Assembly: GCF_036323735.1 (NCBI RefSeq) | Contig: NC_086037.1 | Span: 56,296,002-56,360,001 of the forward strand | Direction of reading: 5' to 3' | DNA: 64,000 bases | From: Rattus norvegicus | Taxonomy: Eukaryota > Chordata > Mammalia > Rodentia > Muridae | In this document: in pieces, positions 32,516-46,500 of the stretch | How positions within the stretch are numbered: position 1 is the stretch's first letter | How the letters are laid out: the number at the start of each line of letters is the position of its first letter | Notes under the pieces: generated by a model | What the model saw: the letters and a program-made list of their open reading frames with translations, nothing else | Databases searched by the model: none | Told to the model about the DNA's origin: nothing | Made by a program: the position numbers and the translations under genes

Positions 32516-35500
32516 ACTATAACACACACACACACACACACTTCCTTCTGTCTCCTGCAGCCTTGCATGGTGCTCCAGAGCAGGAGATGTCAACAAGGCT
32601 TTGGCTGACTGGTAGCCCATACATCAGCTCTGTATCTACGTGACTCATGTTTTCCTAAAAACTAATTTCAAAAGACAAATTGTTCCCGGCTATCATCAAT
32701 CTCTTCCTGGTACATTCTCTTGTATTTAGAAGCTTTGAAAAAAAAATCCACACTGTCAAAATAGAATTTTGTATCTCTGTATTCCTTCAAGCATGCATAC
32801 CTAGACACGGCTTACTAAAATAACCTGGCTATTTAGTGTCAACTCTTATAAATATTGCTCTGGTTTATTTTTTCAAATGGAAACTAGAGATACATACAAC
32901 ATACAAATATTTTATGAATCTTATCAAAGCCCAGCATTCCCTGCCACGCACTAGAGGAGACCTTACCTAGCTGTTCTGCTGTTTTTGTTCACGGTCTCTT
33001 TCTAAAGGCCACTGTACAAAGCCCGCTCCCCTACTCTCTGGAACCCAGTCTGTATTTCATAAGGGTGGGTCCCACAAACACAGGATGCACTTCGGGGCCT
33101 ATTCCACCCCGTGTCTCCCACCCCCTCCTCTCCATCCCACTCCTGTGTCCCTTAGGAGTTCATTTCTACTATCACGTCACAGACATACATGTTCTATGCA
33201 CACTAAAATCTAGAATCCACAAGTCAGAGACAGCATGGGATGCTCGTTTTTAGACACGGAATTAGTTCACTTAAAAGGATAATCTCCAGGGGCATCAGTT
33301 TCCCTGCAATGACACCAATCATTCTTTATGGCTGAATGCAATTCCATTGAGTTATACACCACATTTTCTTTTTCCTTTAAGAATTTATTTTTGGGGTTGG
33401 GGATTTGGCTCAGTGGTAGAGCGCTTGCCTAGCAAGCGCAAGGTCCTGGGTTCGGTCCCCAGCTCAAAAAAAAAGAATTTATTTTTATCTTATTTGTATT
33501 GCTATCTTGCCTGCCTGTATGTCTGTGTAAGTGTGTCAGAATCTCGGAGTTACAGACAGTTGTAATCTGCCATGTGGGTGCTTGGAACTGAACCAGGTCC
33601 TCTGCAGGAGCCTGAGTCCTCTGAACCACTGAGCTGTCTTTCCAGCCCCGTACCCTTTACCCACTCCTCTGATGGACACCTAGGTTGGTTCTATAACTTA
33701 GCTATTGAAAGTCATGCTGCAGTAATCATTGATGTTGGTATTCTAAGCTCCACCCCACAGCTACCTGGCAACAGCCAGGTATGTTCCGCCCCACAGTTGC
33801 CTGGCAACAGCCAGGTGTGCCTGACTATAAAAGGGGCAGCTTGCCCCCTCCTCTTTCTCTTATCCCTCTCTTGCTCTTTGCTCTTCTCTTCCCTGCTCTT
33901 CCCCTCTGTCCCTTCTCTCCCTACCCCGCCCTCTTCCCTCCACATGCTCATGGCCGGCCTTTCCTCTCATCTTCTACTCTTCTTCTCTCATTAAACCTCT
34001 CCACCTGGAACCATGTTGGCTTGGTGTGTTCTGTCTGGGCATGGGACGAGATTTAAACCCCAAGAATTGATATGCTAGTATCCCCATGATATACTGACTG
34101 AAAACAGGAAATGCAGCCAGATATGGTGGCTTGTGCCTTTAGTCCCAGCACCCAGGAAGCAGAGGGAAGCAGAACTCTGTGAGTTTGAGGCCAGTCTGGT
34201 CTACATAGTGAATTCCAGGACAGTCACAGCCAGGTAGAGAGACACTGTCTCAACCCCCCAAGCTCCCCAAATGCACCCCACAAAAAACCAAAACAGTAAA
34301 TGCTTTATGAATTTATCTTCCTTGCTAACCTTATGTATAGGTCTTCCAGTTTTAATGTGTTATGTGCTGTCAAGGTTGGCAAAAATCAAACTAACTCTCC
34401 CTCTCCATCCATCCATCCATCCATCCATCCATCCATCCATCCATCCATCCATCCATCCATCCATCTGAGGCAGGATCTCTCTATGTACCCCTAGCTATTG
34501 GGAAACTCACTGTGTAGTCCAGGCTGGTCTAGAGCTCAGAGGCCTACATGCCTCTGCATCCCAAGAGCTAGATTAAAGGTTTGTCCCACCATGCCCAACA
34601 CAAAGTGAATGCTTAAGTATCATATCCAAGCATTGCCTATTGGCTTCCCAGAGTGGAGGCTCCTTCTCCATGCAGTCTCCCCCACCACAGACAGCAGCAC
34701 CTGGCTCTGTCTTCCCTAGCTCTGTTGTGGCTAGACCACATTTGGCTCATACATTATTTACCTAAGCAAACATTATCCAAGCCATGTCTATGACACGTTT
34801 CCTTTCTTGCACATTTTGTTTTCCCCAGAATTAGTAACTGCCTCATTCTTTCATTTGCTTAGTTTGCTATGTACTTATCAATAATTCATCGCTAAACTCT
34901 CCCTCAGATGTCTGTGTCTTCTATAAATACACTCAGCAGTGAAATACACTGAATTATTTTTTCATCTTCTCTCCTTGGAGCCAGGGCTCCAATCTCTGTC
35001 TGTCATAGTGAGCATCCTCCATCAGTTTTCTGGTCCCTTCAGTTCCTGGACTGAATCTAGCCCTGCTTCTTAGATACACTCGAAGTTTACTTTGTTCATG
35101 GCTGAGAAAGGGCTCAGAATTCTAGGTTAGAAATGCTTTTCCTGAGACTTCTGGAGAGCCTGCTGCCTGGTCATGGAGTTTCCCAGGGTCGGTCGTCAGA
35201 CACTTTCTCTTCCTTCACACATGAACTGCTTTCTCTTGCTGGAAGCTTCTAGGTCGCCTCTAGGTCCCCAATCTTTCTGCATTCACAATGGTGGCTGGAG
35301 CGATCCAATCTGCAAATGTGCTTCTGTTCTCTGCAGAACAAGCTTATGGTTTGCTGGTCAGCAACCGGGAGGGGTCACTTGAGCATCCTCCATCAAACAA
35401 GACCAGCTTTTAAATTTCATCTGAGTCCCTCCTGGAGGCCCAGGTAGTCTTGACTCCTAAGCCATGCAGGATTCTGTAATGGCCTGTTTTCTGACTAAAA

Positions 35501-37967
35501 GCTCAGGGTTTGCTCGGGCCCTAAGTCAGCTGCCAATAACTTGTCCATTTCCCAGCTCCTAATTTATTGCCAATGTTACTTCTCCCTGTGCAGAGGCTTG
35601 CCGAGCTCTAGGGAGGAGGGGACAGTGTGAGGTCACTCCCCCTGGAGTCCTCCACTGTCTTCTGTAGGGAACCTCTGCTTCATCTCTCCACAGCAGTCTG
35701 GCTTCTCCCAGCTCACTGCAGTCTCATCTGAGTCCTCACCTTCCTCTTGGACGCCAAGTGCTCACTTCTCTAAGGGCCATGGCTGGGAGCCCTCAACTGT
35801 GCTCCTTGGTTCTTCCTTCCCACCCTCAGCTCCCACATAAATACACTCTTTACTTTTTTGAGACAAGGTCTCACTATGTACCCCCTAGCTGGCCTCAAAC
35901 TCACAAAGATCCTCCTGCCTCGTCCTTCTGAGTGCTGGGCCTAAATAAAGGCTATCTCACTATGCCTAGATAATATATGCACTCTAACAGGCTGACCTAC
36001 CAACTGTAGAGGGGCGGTCCCCACATCACCGGCTCCAGCTCAATACAACCTCCCGAGACCCAGATCACATCTGACCGACCATGCGGCTCTTCAGAGTCCC
36101 ACTTGTGACACCCCGGAGACCCTGAGCTCCAGCGTCCTTCATTTGTTTCTGTTTGTGGCTATGACACTGTTATGTGCTCAGCCCATTAACTGGAAACCCA
36201 GGGAATCACTAAAGCTCCATTTCTCTTGCTCAATCCATGTCTAAGTTGTCAGCAGTGACACTAGGTCTACTTGTTTTTGTTTGTTTTTAAGACAGGGTCC
36301 CATTATGTAGCCCTGGCTATCCTGGAACTCACTACGTAGGCCAGGCTGGCCTCAAACTCAGACATCCACCTGCCTCCTGAGTGCTGGCATATGCCACCAC
36401 TGCATGGCTGAATCTATTCCTTTTTGTTTATTTTCAAAACAGGGTCTCTTTGTATAGCTTTGGCGTCCTGGAACTCGCTCTGTAGACCAGGCTGTCCTCA
36501 AAACTCCCAAAGATCCGCTTGTCTCCCGAGTGCCCGGCTGAGTCTACTTTCTTCTTATGTTTATGGTGTTGCGGTGCCTGTGCGTTTGCTTGCTAAGCAG
36601 ATGTACGCAGTCCCCACAGAGCACTTCGAGGGCTTCAGACCCCCTGGGCGAGTTATGGACCACAGTGAGCCACCACGTGGGTGATGGGAACTGAACCCAG
36701 TTCCTCTAGTAGAACAACCAGTGCTCTTAAGCCCTGAGCCCAAGTACAGTTACCATAGTGTTTAACTGCTTATATTTCCTCTCTACTCTGCCATGGGCTC
36801 CACTGTGCTTACCCCCGCTGGACAAGCAGTAACTGGGTGATTCATCATCGCTATCCCTGACCACACTGAGCACTGCGTCCAAGACATGCCGTGACGATAG
36901 AAAGTGAGTCCTGTAGTGACTGTATGTATATCTGCCTTTTTCAGAAGCTCAGAACAGACTCAAACACTTTAGAGTCTTCTGTCTACAAACGAGCGCAACC
37001 TTCCCACCCTAAGGTTGTGGCAATAGAGCCCAGGGCCTTCCTACCAGCACCAGGAAGAGTTAAAGTCATACTCACCGATCCCTTTGTGAGGGTCAGGAGG
37101 GCAGGACACAAACTTCAGCACTTCTGCTCTCTTCTCTCGCAGACCCCAGCGGTAGAGGATCTCTCCGTAGCACTTCTTAAAGTCATCAAACTGCTGGGTA
37201 TTGGCAGGGTCCAGGAGCCTGGATAAACCCAAAAGTCCCCTGTCAGTTCCTTAGGAGAAATGGGAGCTCACCACCTAATGGCGTTTAATCTTAAACCCCA
37301 CCTTCTTGAAGCCAGAGTTTGATTTGGAAGCTGAGCATTCTGTAGCTGCCATAGGAGAAGGTAGCAACCCTTCTCAGAGAAGGTGGCTACCTTTTGTTTT
37401 TATCATGCTGGTCTCGTTCCCGCTCACGGGGGTCACTGTAGGTCAGACTCCCAAAGCGGAGTTCCTCTGGTGAAGACTCCCCCCAAGGTGAAGATATGTG
37501 TTCTGTTTCTCTTCCTGCTAAGGAAACTCGAAAGAGGAGAGAGATGGCCATCAGGAGGCACAGAAAAGGAAGCCTTTCCCAGCTCCCACGCCCCATTGCG
37601 TGTCCACTGGATTCTCTGGAAGCCAAATACACTAAACTGAAGACTGAGGAACAGAGTGCTATGGTGCTCTTCCCTAGTCTACCTCTCTGTGCATTTACCC
37701 CCAAGAGAGCCCACTAAGTACACATGATAGCCAAGCAAATTATGACGTAGGGACATAGTAGAATTTGATGCAATGAATAAAGGCCTGCTAAATGTCATGA
37801 GAAAACCCTCGTGATAAGAAATCAAAGAACACAAAATAGCATAGCCCAAATGACTAACACACACGCGCGCGCGCGAGTGTTTTTAAGTGAGAGACACTGA
37901 GATAGTAATCCTTTTTTTTCTCTGATAGTTTTTGTTCTTTACTGGACATGCATGTTCTAGAATAGGG

Positions 37968-38000
<33 letters not shown>

Positions 38001-41000
38001 CGTGCGCGCGCGCGCATACAAATCTTCTGTGTAGCCCAGGCTAGCCTTAAACTCCCAATCCTCTTGCCTTTACTTCCTGAGTGCTGGGATTATTTTCTAA
38101 GAGGCAGGGTCTTGCTATGTTGTCCAAACTAGCCTCAGATTCCTGGGCAGGGTAAACTTTTATCTTGGTCTCCTAAGAAGCTGGGATTACAGCTGTATAT
38201 TACTACACCTGGCTAAGGTACTATTTTTAAAATCACAAAAATTAAGATAATTTCCAAAAAAATCTTTTTTTTTTGTCTCTCTGTGTAACACAACCCTTGG
38301 CTGTCCTAGACTCGCTTTGTAGAGCAGACTGGCCTTGAACTCACAGAGATCTGCCTGCCTCTGCCTCCAGAGTACTGAGATTAAAGATACGCACTACCAT
38401 GCCCAGTCTCAATTTTTTTAAATCCAGGCAATTCAAAGATATTAACTTCATTCAACAAACCCTATGGCCACCTGGTTTCAGGCCAGCTTTCTCTCTCTCC
38501 ACTGAAAGGACACAAGGGGAGAAACGGATGGTGGAGGTGGCAGATGACCATGGGAAAGAGGCACGTGGATAAGGCACGTGGGAGGATAAAGGATAGGTTA
38601 ATGTGGTTTATGACGTAAGCCCCACTGCAGCTTTTCAAGCAAACCCAAGCAGCACAAAGACCTCCCAGAAACCAAATGCATTCAGCATGCATGGCCATGC
38701 CCTGCTTGTCCCTGATACAACACTTAGAGAGGAAAGATGGAGAAGGTGCACTAAGCTTCTATGTGAACAGCCCTCAATAGCCAAAGTCCAGTGTGGGCTG
38801 TGTGATTCCCTCACCAACCTATGCTCCAGCCACCGGTGTTGAACCCTGGATCCGACATGCTGGAGCAGGACCCCGAGGAGGTAAAGCTGGGCTAGAAGGG
38901 AGGAGGAACACACACTGGCATCAGAACACTGTGCCATGTCAAAGTTACATTTGGGGGGAAAACAGACCTCAAGGGAAGGCAGAAGACCATGAACTCACGT
39001 ATCGACTGTGGGACACCACAAAATTAGAAGACCGATTAGGGAAAGGGCCAAAAGGGTTTGGTAACCCCTGAGGCCGGGACTGGGCTTCAAACACGCTGCA
39101 GAGCATAGCCAAGGTCTGAACATCTCGGAGTCGGCAATAGTGAGCCAGTCTGCAAAATATGGGAGGGGGAAAAAAGCCAAGGGGAGGAATGGAGGGAGGA
39201 CTCTTACAGCCATAAAACTAGAGGATTTTCCACCCTCCCCTTGACCTTCTCAGAAACAGGCTTCCTACAGATCCACACCAACTGTGAGGTGGCCCCCACT
39301 TATTTTTGTTAGTAACAACCTAGATAGGAATCTGAAAGCCTGTTTGGCTTTCCGGCATGGGCTCTAATACAGCACAGCTTCTGCAGAAGCAAGCAGACTG
39401 ACCAAGCAACTGAGAGAGGCGGTCCACACACCCTCATGCTCTCTGTCACCCCAGCTCCGGGAAAAACCCCATCTTTGTGGTAAGTTTCTATATGGGTCCT
39501 CTCTTTGACTTTATACTACACGGAGACGCTCAGAGAACACTGGGTCAGCAGGGCATGTCTAGTTCCTAGATTAAGTAAGAATGAGGAGGAGTACATTTAC
39601 CTTCAGTTTCCTTCCCCTGTCTCTCAGGGGCACCAGGCTAGAATGTGAGCTTATGGACTGAGAGCGTTCTGTCCTGTGGCCTGTGTAAGCTAAGTATGCA
39701 AGCTTTACAGCCCCTGCCTTAAGGACCAGGCAATGGGAGCACGATCAGCTGCTCCAGGTCTGGCCTCCCCAGCAGAGAAGCCAACCTCAACTGAAACAGC
39801 GGGGGTTTCTCTGCCCGGGCCCTGAGCCTCCCAGTGAGGAATAACACTTGAGTGGCTTACTTACTGCCTTAAACATGACTTTATACGATCTGACTTGCTG
39901 TGCTTTGGAGTAATACAGTGGACATAAATCTGATGCTTTTATGAGCTGTCAAACAGGGTCCTCGTATTGGTAGAATGTGAATACCAGCACACACTTCTAC
40001 CCTTGTCCCCATGGGCCAAACCACACAGCACCATGAAGACACACTTACCATATCCAGAGCCCACAGGTCCATGGACCCCATGGTGTGAGTGAAGGCCTAA
40101 AGTACTCTAATGAGTACTGGACTGTAAGGGTTTCAAACTCTTGTGAGTGACAGATGTTACTTAATGTCTCATGCTGCCAGAAGTTCATTCTACACAAAGG
40201 CCATTTCTGTGATAAAGGCAAAGGGCCTTCCTCCCTTCACACCTCTGGCTTCTGCTCCCCTCACCGTCATGGGAACATTTCATGTGTTTACAGACTTACA
40301 ACCCCCTCCACTCGTTTTCCTCACTTTTAGCTCTCAGAACCTACAGGGACTCCAGCAGCTGTCGCCCAAATGGATGTCGAGCCCAAGGTGTTTCCAAATC
40401 TGGGTCAGACTTCGGACCAAGGCAAAGGTCTGTGGCTACTGTAGCCAGTGACCAAACCTAGAAGGACCAAAGAAAAAGATGCTCAGGGGTTGGGGATTTA
40501 GCTCAGCGATAGAGCACTTGCCTAGCAAGCGCAAGGCCCTGGGTTCGGTCCCCAGCTCCGAAAAAAAGAAAAAAAAAAAAAAAAAGATGCTCAAATTCAA
40601 ACCACTGAAGAAATGAACAGAAACTGCAAAGGGGGCCCATCTGTCTACCCTCTTCTTACAGCCTGAAACCTCACCACAAGGGTGGAAGCTGGGGCTGGCA
40701 GAATTCTAGACCCCACTCAGATTTACTGCAGCACAGATGATGTGTTAACAGGGCCCTCAGCGACTGAGGATACTGTAAAACTGAGGAACACTAACCTTAA
40801 AACTTTCACTAAAAGCCAAATGTGGAGGGTGCAACCCCAGCACTTGGCAGGCTGAGATGGCCAAGACTTGGAGGGGAGACTACACAGTGAGTTTTACCCT
40901 AGCCTGCACTACACGGCAAACCCCATCTCCTCAAACTAAAATAAGTAAGGAAAACCTTCCATTAAGCAAGCTTCAGAGATAAACAGTATCACAACTCAAG

Positions 41001-42182
41001 GGGCCAGCTCTTCGGCACTCTTGGCCTCTTCTGATGCTTCATTGGTGAACTGGATTGGCAGAGAGCAGAGCAGTCCACAACCCACTGAGGACCTGGTCTT
41101 TGTGCAATGGCTAGAGAACACTGTCACCTCCATTACGAAAGTTTTAGGGCCCTCTTGAAGCTAAAGAACAGGCCAAGAACTAAACAACCTTGGCTTTGTT
41201 TATGTTGACATGAAGTCTGATAGTCACCCAGGCCTCAAACCTTATGGGGCTTAGAATCACCACACTAATGTCCATTAAATGTCTATTAAGCCCAAGGCCT
41301 TCACTACCCATCAGAAAGAGCCCCAACCCCTTGAGACCCTTCAGAAAATTGAATATTACTTTTGGAAAATCTCTTCTGTTTTGTTTGGCTCAGGAAAAGC
41401 AATACAGTCATTGGAATACACCACTCTAAACCCAAAAGGAAGAAGACACGAACTTTGAATCAAGTCTATAATTTGAGATGAGCAAGTAAATACAAATGCC
41501 AGAAGGCAAACATTAGATGTGTAAAATACTAGCGTGACGGCAACATGCTGAAAGCGACGTACAAGTCTCTCTCCAAGGAGAGACAGCAGGACAGATGTTC
41601 TGCCGTGGCTGACGATTGAGTTGTGTTAGTGTCTCCCTCCATAATGCACATTTCCTAAAGGGTTTCCACAGAAGGGCGCCCTTGCATTTGTTTCTCTGGT
41701 AAATGTGAGGGACACAAAACAGGAAGCATATCTTTATCAAAGGCAGGAAGAAAAACAATAAAATTCTTGGAGCACTCATTGTCGCTCGGGTAATTTCTGT
41801 CTTTAAACATCAAGTTATGAACAACAATCGCTGAACAGCTGTGGAAATATACAATACAGAAAGCAGGCATTTCCAGTGATCAGACGGCTAGAAGTCACAA
41901 AGTTTACTTCTTTTATTATCTAATGAAGTCAGAAGTATTGCACTGTTTATTTTATAGCAGGGACTCTGAGGCTCAGAAAGCCTGAGCAGCTTGCTGGGGA
42001 TCACACACAGAAAAAGTGCTAGGGCCCAGAAGTCAAGCAGGGGGTGCCTGAAGACAAGAGTCTCCCCATCACTGAGACTGGTCTAGCTTTCTATACCAAT
42101 TCTGTCAGAAAAGCACTGGGGGAGAGGGGGAGGAGCTAGGGAGAGGGAAAAGAAAAAGGAAGCAGGGGAGTGGAGAGAAGGA

Positions 42183-42235
<53 letters not shown>

Positions 42236-43548
42236 CGCAGAGAGGTGCAGAAGAGAATAAGGAAGAGGGAGAGAACTCCCTACTGAGAGAATGTTCTGTT
42301 CTTTGGGGCTATGGAGCAGCCTTCACTGATCTCACCAACCCCATGGAGGAAATTCTTCTGGTTCTCACACTATAAACTCCCTCAAAGGCTGAGGGCCTGA
42401 GATAACTTGCCTGGGGTGTTTTCTAGGACTCTGAGCTGGCCTTGGCCTCCACTGTAAATTCCACGCTGTTCCTATTAGCTCATTTTGCCTTCTTAGTGTT
42501 CAGTCTGGTGGGTGGGGCTGACAGAAATAGATTAAATCCATGAGGGAGTTTTTCTTTAAAGGGTTTCCGGGAGAGATGATGTGATATTCATTACTAGATG
42601 AATGGAAATCTTAGGGATGTTTTTAATCAAATGAAAATCAAGAAAAGGCCTTAGTGTTGATTCATTTAGTTATGAGGGAAAGCAGTGAGCTGCTGGGAGA
42701 CCTGCTAGTCACTTCCAAAGCTCAGTCTAGCAATCAACTAGAGAACAGAGAGAAAGAAAGACAGGAAGCAGTTGGCGGTTGCCCAGGACTGATGGGAAGA
42801 ACCGACTGAAGGACAATGGTTTCTTCTATGGATGATAAAAAACACTTTGAGCAGTTTCTAATGAGAGCTCTGACAACACTAGATACACTAAGTATCACAT
42901 TTTAAGTGGGCAGACTCGTGATGTGCAGACTGAGTCTCAATAAAAGAGAACAAGCCATGAGAACCACAGAGATGAAGGAAACTGACATCTTATAAATGTC
43001 ATATATTATTATTTAAATATTTACTACTATGTTAAAAGCAAGAATGTTTTGCCTTCGGGTATGAATATCATGCACATGCCTGGTGCCAGAGGAGGACGGA
43101 AGAGGGGGTTGGATCCCCTGGAACTGGAGTTAGAGATGTGAGACACCACACGAGTGCTGGGAATTGGCCTTCTATCAGAGCAGCCAACGCTCCAGCCACC
43201 TTTCCATCTCTCCAACCCCCTGAACTGAACATCTCTACCTTGAAATACATTCTGGTAAACCTTATGAAATATTTTTTTAAAAGTTTCAAAAAGTAATTGA
43301 GGTGAAATGACAAAGGTACAGATCCTCAAATTTAGGTGACAATAATCACTGTGGCATTGAAATAGAAAGTTTAAGAAAAAAAAGCCACTTCAGGATCTTC
43401 CCACAATTTTAAAAAATTACCCACAGGTGGCAGTGGTGGGGCTTCCCTATAATCCCAGTACTCAAGAGGCAGAGGCAGGCAGATCTGAGCTAGAGGCCAG
43501 CCTGGTCTACAGAAGAAGTTCCAGGAGAGAGAGAAAGAGAGAGAGAGA

Positions 43549-43594
<46 letters not shown>

Positions 43595-46500
43595 AAGGAG
43601 GAGGAGGAAGAAGAGGGGGAGGAGGAAGAAGAGGAGGAGAGGGGACAGGGGACAGGGGACGAGGGAGGAGAGGGAGGCTGCTGAGTCCTACAGGCTGTCA
43701 AAGAAAATAAAAAAGAAACTTCAAATAGGGGGCACACGCTATGAGCATCACTAACTGACAGCTGTCAAGGCCAGAACCTCGCCAACAGGGAATGATAATA
43801 CCTGGACGAGATCCTTCCTTCCAACAAGCATGGCAGAAGTAGCATTCTTCTGACACGTCTCCTGAGTATCGTTCACATTCAATCTGAAATTAAAACAGAA
43901 AAGACTAAGAAGGTTTCTACTCGAATTTCCCAAGAATTCCTCCTGATTTAACAGCCTAGAAAGTGCCTCTTTGGTTGTCACTCACGACACCTCCTCTGAC
44001 AGGGAGGGAAGGGTTAATTAGATCTGGTGCTATAGGGCTGTGGGTTCCCCCCTGGGGGACCAGAAACACCCACCACTTTCAGGAGGTGGCAATAAGAAAA
44101 ATACTAATTAGCTACCAGCCTTTCTGTTGAGTTCACAAGGTCTGGGATTTAAATATGTGCAAACCAACTGTGATTTCCATCAGAAAAGTATTGTGCTGGG
44201 AGTATTCTGTTATGTGTTCAAGGACCTGGAGGACCTACAGGCCAGCCTCCACTCCCTACTGTCTTTCAATACGAGAAGGATTTAACAATACAAGAAGGGT
44301 CTAAGTCCAGGCTTGCTGGACCCTGAGCATCGGAGGAGACCATTTATGGGCCGAGGTCATGCTTTCAGTCAGGTGAGAGCCTGTACCTGACCTGCAGAGA
44401 CAGTGAGGTAGGAAATGAAGCCACAGTCTGGTAATTTGTGAGTCACCAACAGAAAGCTAACACACCCACCGTGTTTCCCCAAATCATCCAAAGCTTTAAA
44501 AAGACCCGCAGGTCCTAAGGGACACGCTCGGTGTCATCTGTGACCTTGGACTTACATGTACAGCTCTCCCAGGGACTTGTGAACAGGAAGGAGGCACGAG
44601 ACATCCTGGATGATGACCTTCCCAGCGGCCTTAATGGGTCGGTTGCCAGAGTCGGAGCCCTCCCGCTTACTTTTCCACCGCCTTGATTTCTAGGGGAGAT
44701 GACAAGATGTGACTAATGGGGCCTCCGGAGAGTGGAAACCTACAGTTGCAGAGTACATCATATTTGGGTCATTGGTAATTTGCAGAGACTCTAAATTACA
44801 TCATGCCCACAATTACATGAATCAGCATCTGTAGGAAGTAAAAGGTAACCAAAGGCCCAGAGCTCCTGACCCCAGACCCTCACAGGGAACGGAGCACCTG
44901 CTGGAGGGCCATTACGCTGGGCAGGTATTCAAAGCAGGTACTAGGAAGCCAGAATTAATTAACTTAAAAACAGCAGGTAAAGAAGTTAGTAAAGACCCCC
45001 CACAAATGGGATGGGGGGGCTTTAGGGTGTTCAGTACTAGGTTTAAAGTTCTTGCCTGAAACGATTCAAAGACTTTTTTTTTTCTTCGTAGACAGTTCAG
45101 GAGGGTTTGTTGGTATTTTAATTCAGACACGACAGTGTGGGCTCTGCAAACTTTAACGTATGAAGACAGAGACACTTGGCAGCATAAGAATTGCCTTGTT
45201 TTTGGAGCAGGCCTGAATTATTTCTACAAGCGGTCATTTCTGAAGGTCAAAGACACTTAGTTGGGGAAACTGAGTAAAAGACATGGGAGACCATGGGCAC
45301 GTTTCGGCTCCCAGAGCTGTCCCGGGAAGTGGCTGTGAGGAATGAGAAATGTCCTGGGAAACGGAAAGTAACAGTGTCGTCCTATCTGGTATCTTCAAAA
45401 GGACAACCAGTCATGGGAGCAATGTCCTATTTTATTTCCAAAAGTTGAAAGAGGTCACCAAAGTCACTTGACTGAGTAAGGGAGCAGCACATTTATTAAC
45501 AGGAGAGGCATAAGGACCAATTAAAAAGGGGCTTACAATCTGACAGCAGAAAACTAAGGTACAAGCGTTCTGGCTTAATATGGCCATAGGCAATTTAACC
45601 CTAGTTAATCACTTGCTGTGGATTTAGTCTCATGCCCGGCAACCTTCCTTTTGCTTCTTGGTAACCTGTGGCTATCCAATCTCATGAGGTCAGTAAGGGT
45701 AGAGTGAGAAGACAAGAGATGCAGACTGCATCAGCCTAACACTGCAACCTGAAACACTGCAGGCACTGTGAGTGCGTGGTCGGGAGCCATCGGCATCTAC
45801 CTTTCCACTCCTGGGTTTGGTATAACTACTCCTTCAAGAATCCATGTCTAGGGGTTGGGGATTTAGCTCAGTGGTAGAGCGCTTGCCTAGCAAGCGCAAG
45901 GCCCTGGGTTCGGTCCCCAGCTCCGAAAAAAAGAAAAGGAAAAAAAAAAAAAGATTCCATGTCTAAATCCAGGCATTTAGCCCAACGCTCCAAGTGTCCG
46001 CTGTGTCGACTTCCCGTATTAGTCACTATGTCTTGGGGCCTACTAAGTGCGGACCAGCTGGGTTCCAGACAGGGAAGTGAAGCAGGTCAGCTGAAGTGTC
46101 TATGGATTGCTCATCATAATCTATCACTATCAGTTTGGAGCAGGATCCAAACGCTCTTTAGAAGTGGTTCTATCACTACTTGTTAATTATCCACACCTTT
46201 TGATTCTTCAAAGCAAGGGGGTGGGGGAGCCATGACCTGCCATTACAGGGTAAGCCTCTAGTCTCCTACAGGCCCTGATTTCTTGAAGAAGAACGACTAT
46301 GTCCATACTCCAGAACTATCCTTTTATCCAGTTGGGGTCACTCATGTAAGGGAAGGACATGTCAGAGTGGGCTGGAGCCAGGCAGTGTTAACTGAGACAA
46401 GACAGAGGTAGCCACAGGAGCATGCGAGATGGGGGTAACAAGTGTATGGCTATCCTACAGAGCAGCACAAAATGCTTAATTAGCTGGAAACGCTGCACCC

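Larger units (their letters stand above)
30674..37075 (-). other. Wdr59 last intron (6.4 kb), repeat-filled
   Basis: No coding sequence seen. It contains a B2 (30857-31030), an ID with internal deletion (31335-31421), GT/CA microsatellites (about 32464-32540), an ID (33393-33472), a B3-type SINE (33495-33650), an LTR-like unit with TATA box (about 33735-34085), B1 copies, a (CCAT)n array and a GC-richer unassigned segment at 34640-35850. Confidence 0.8.
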
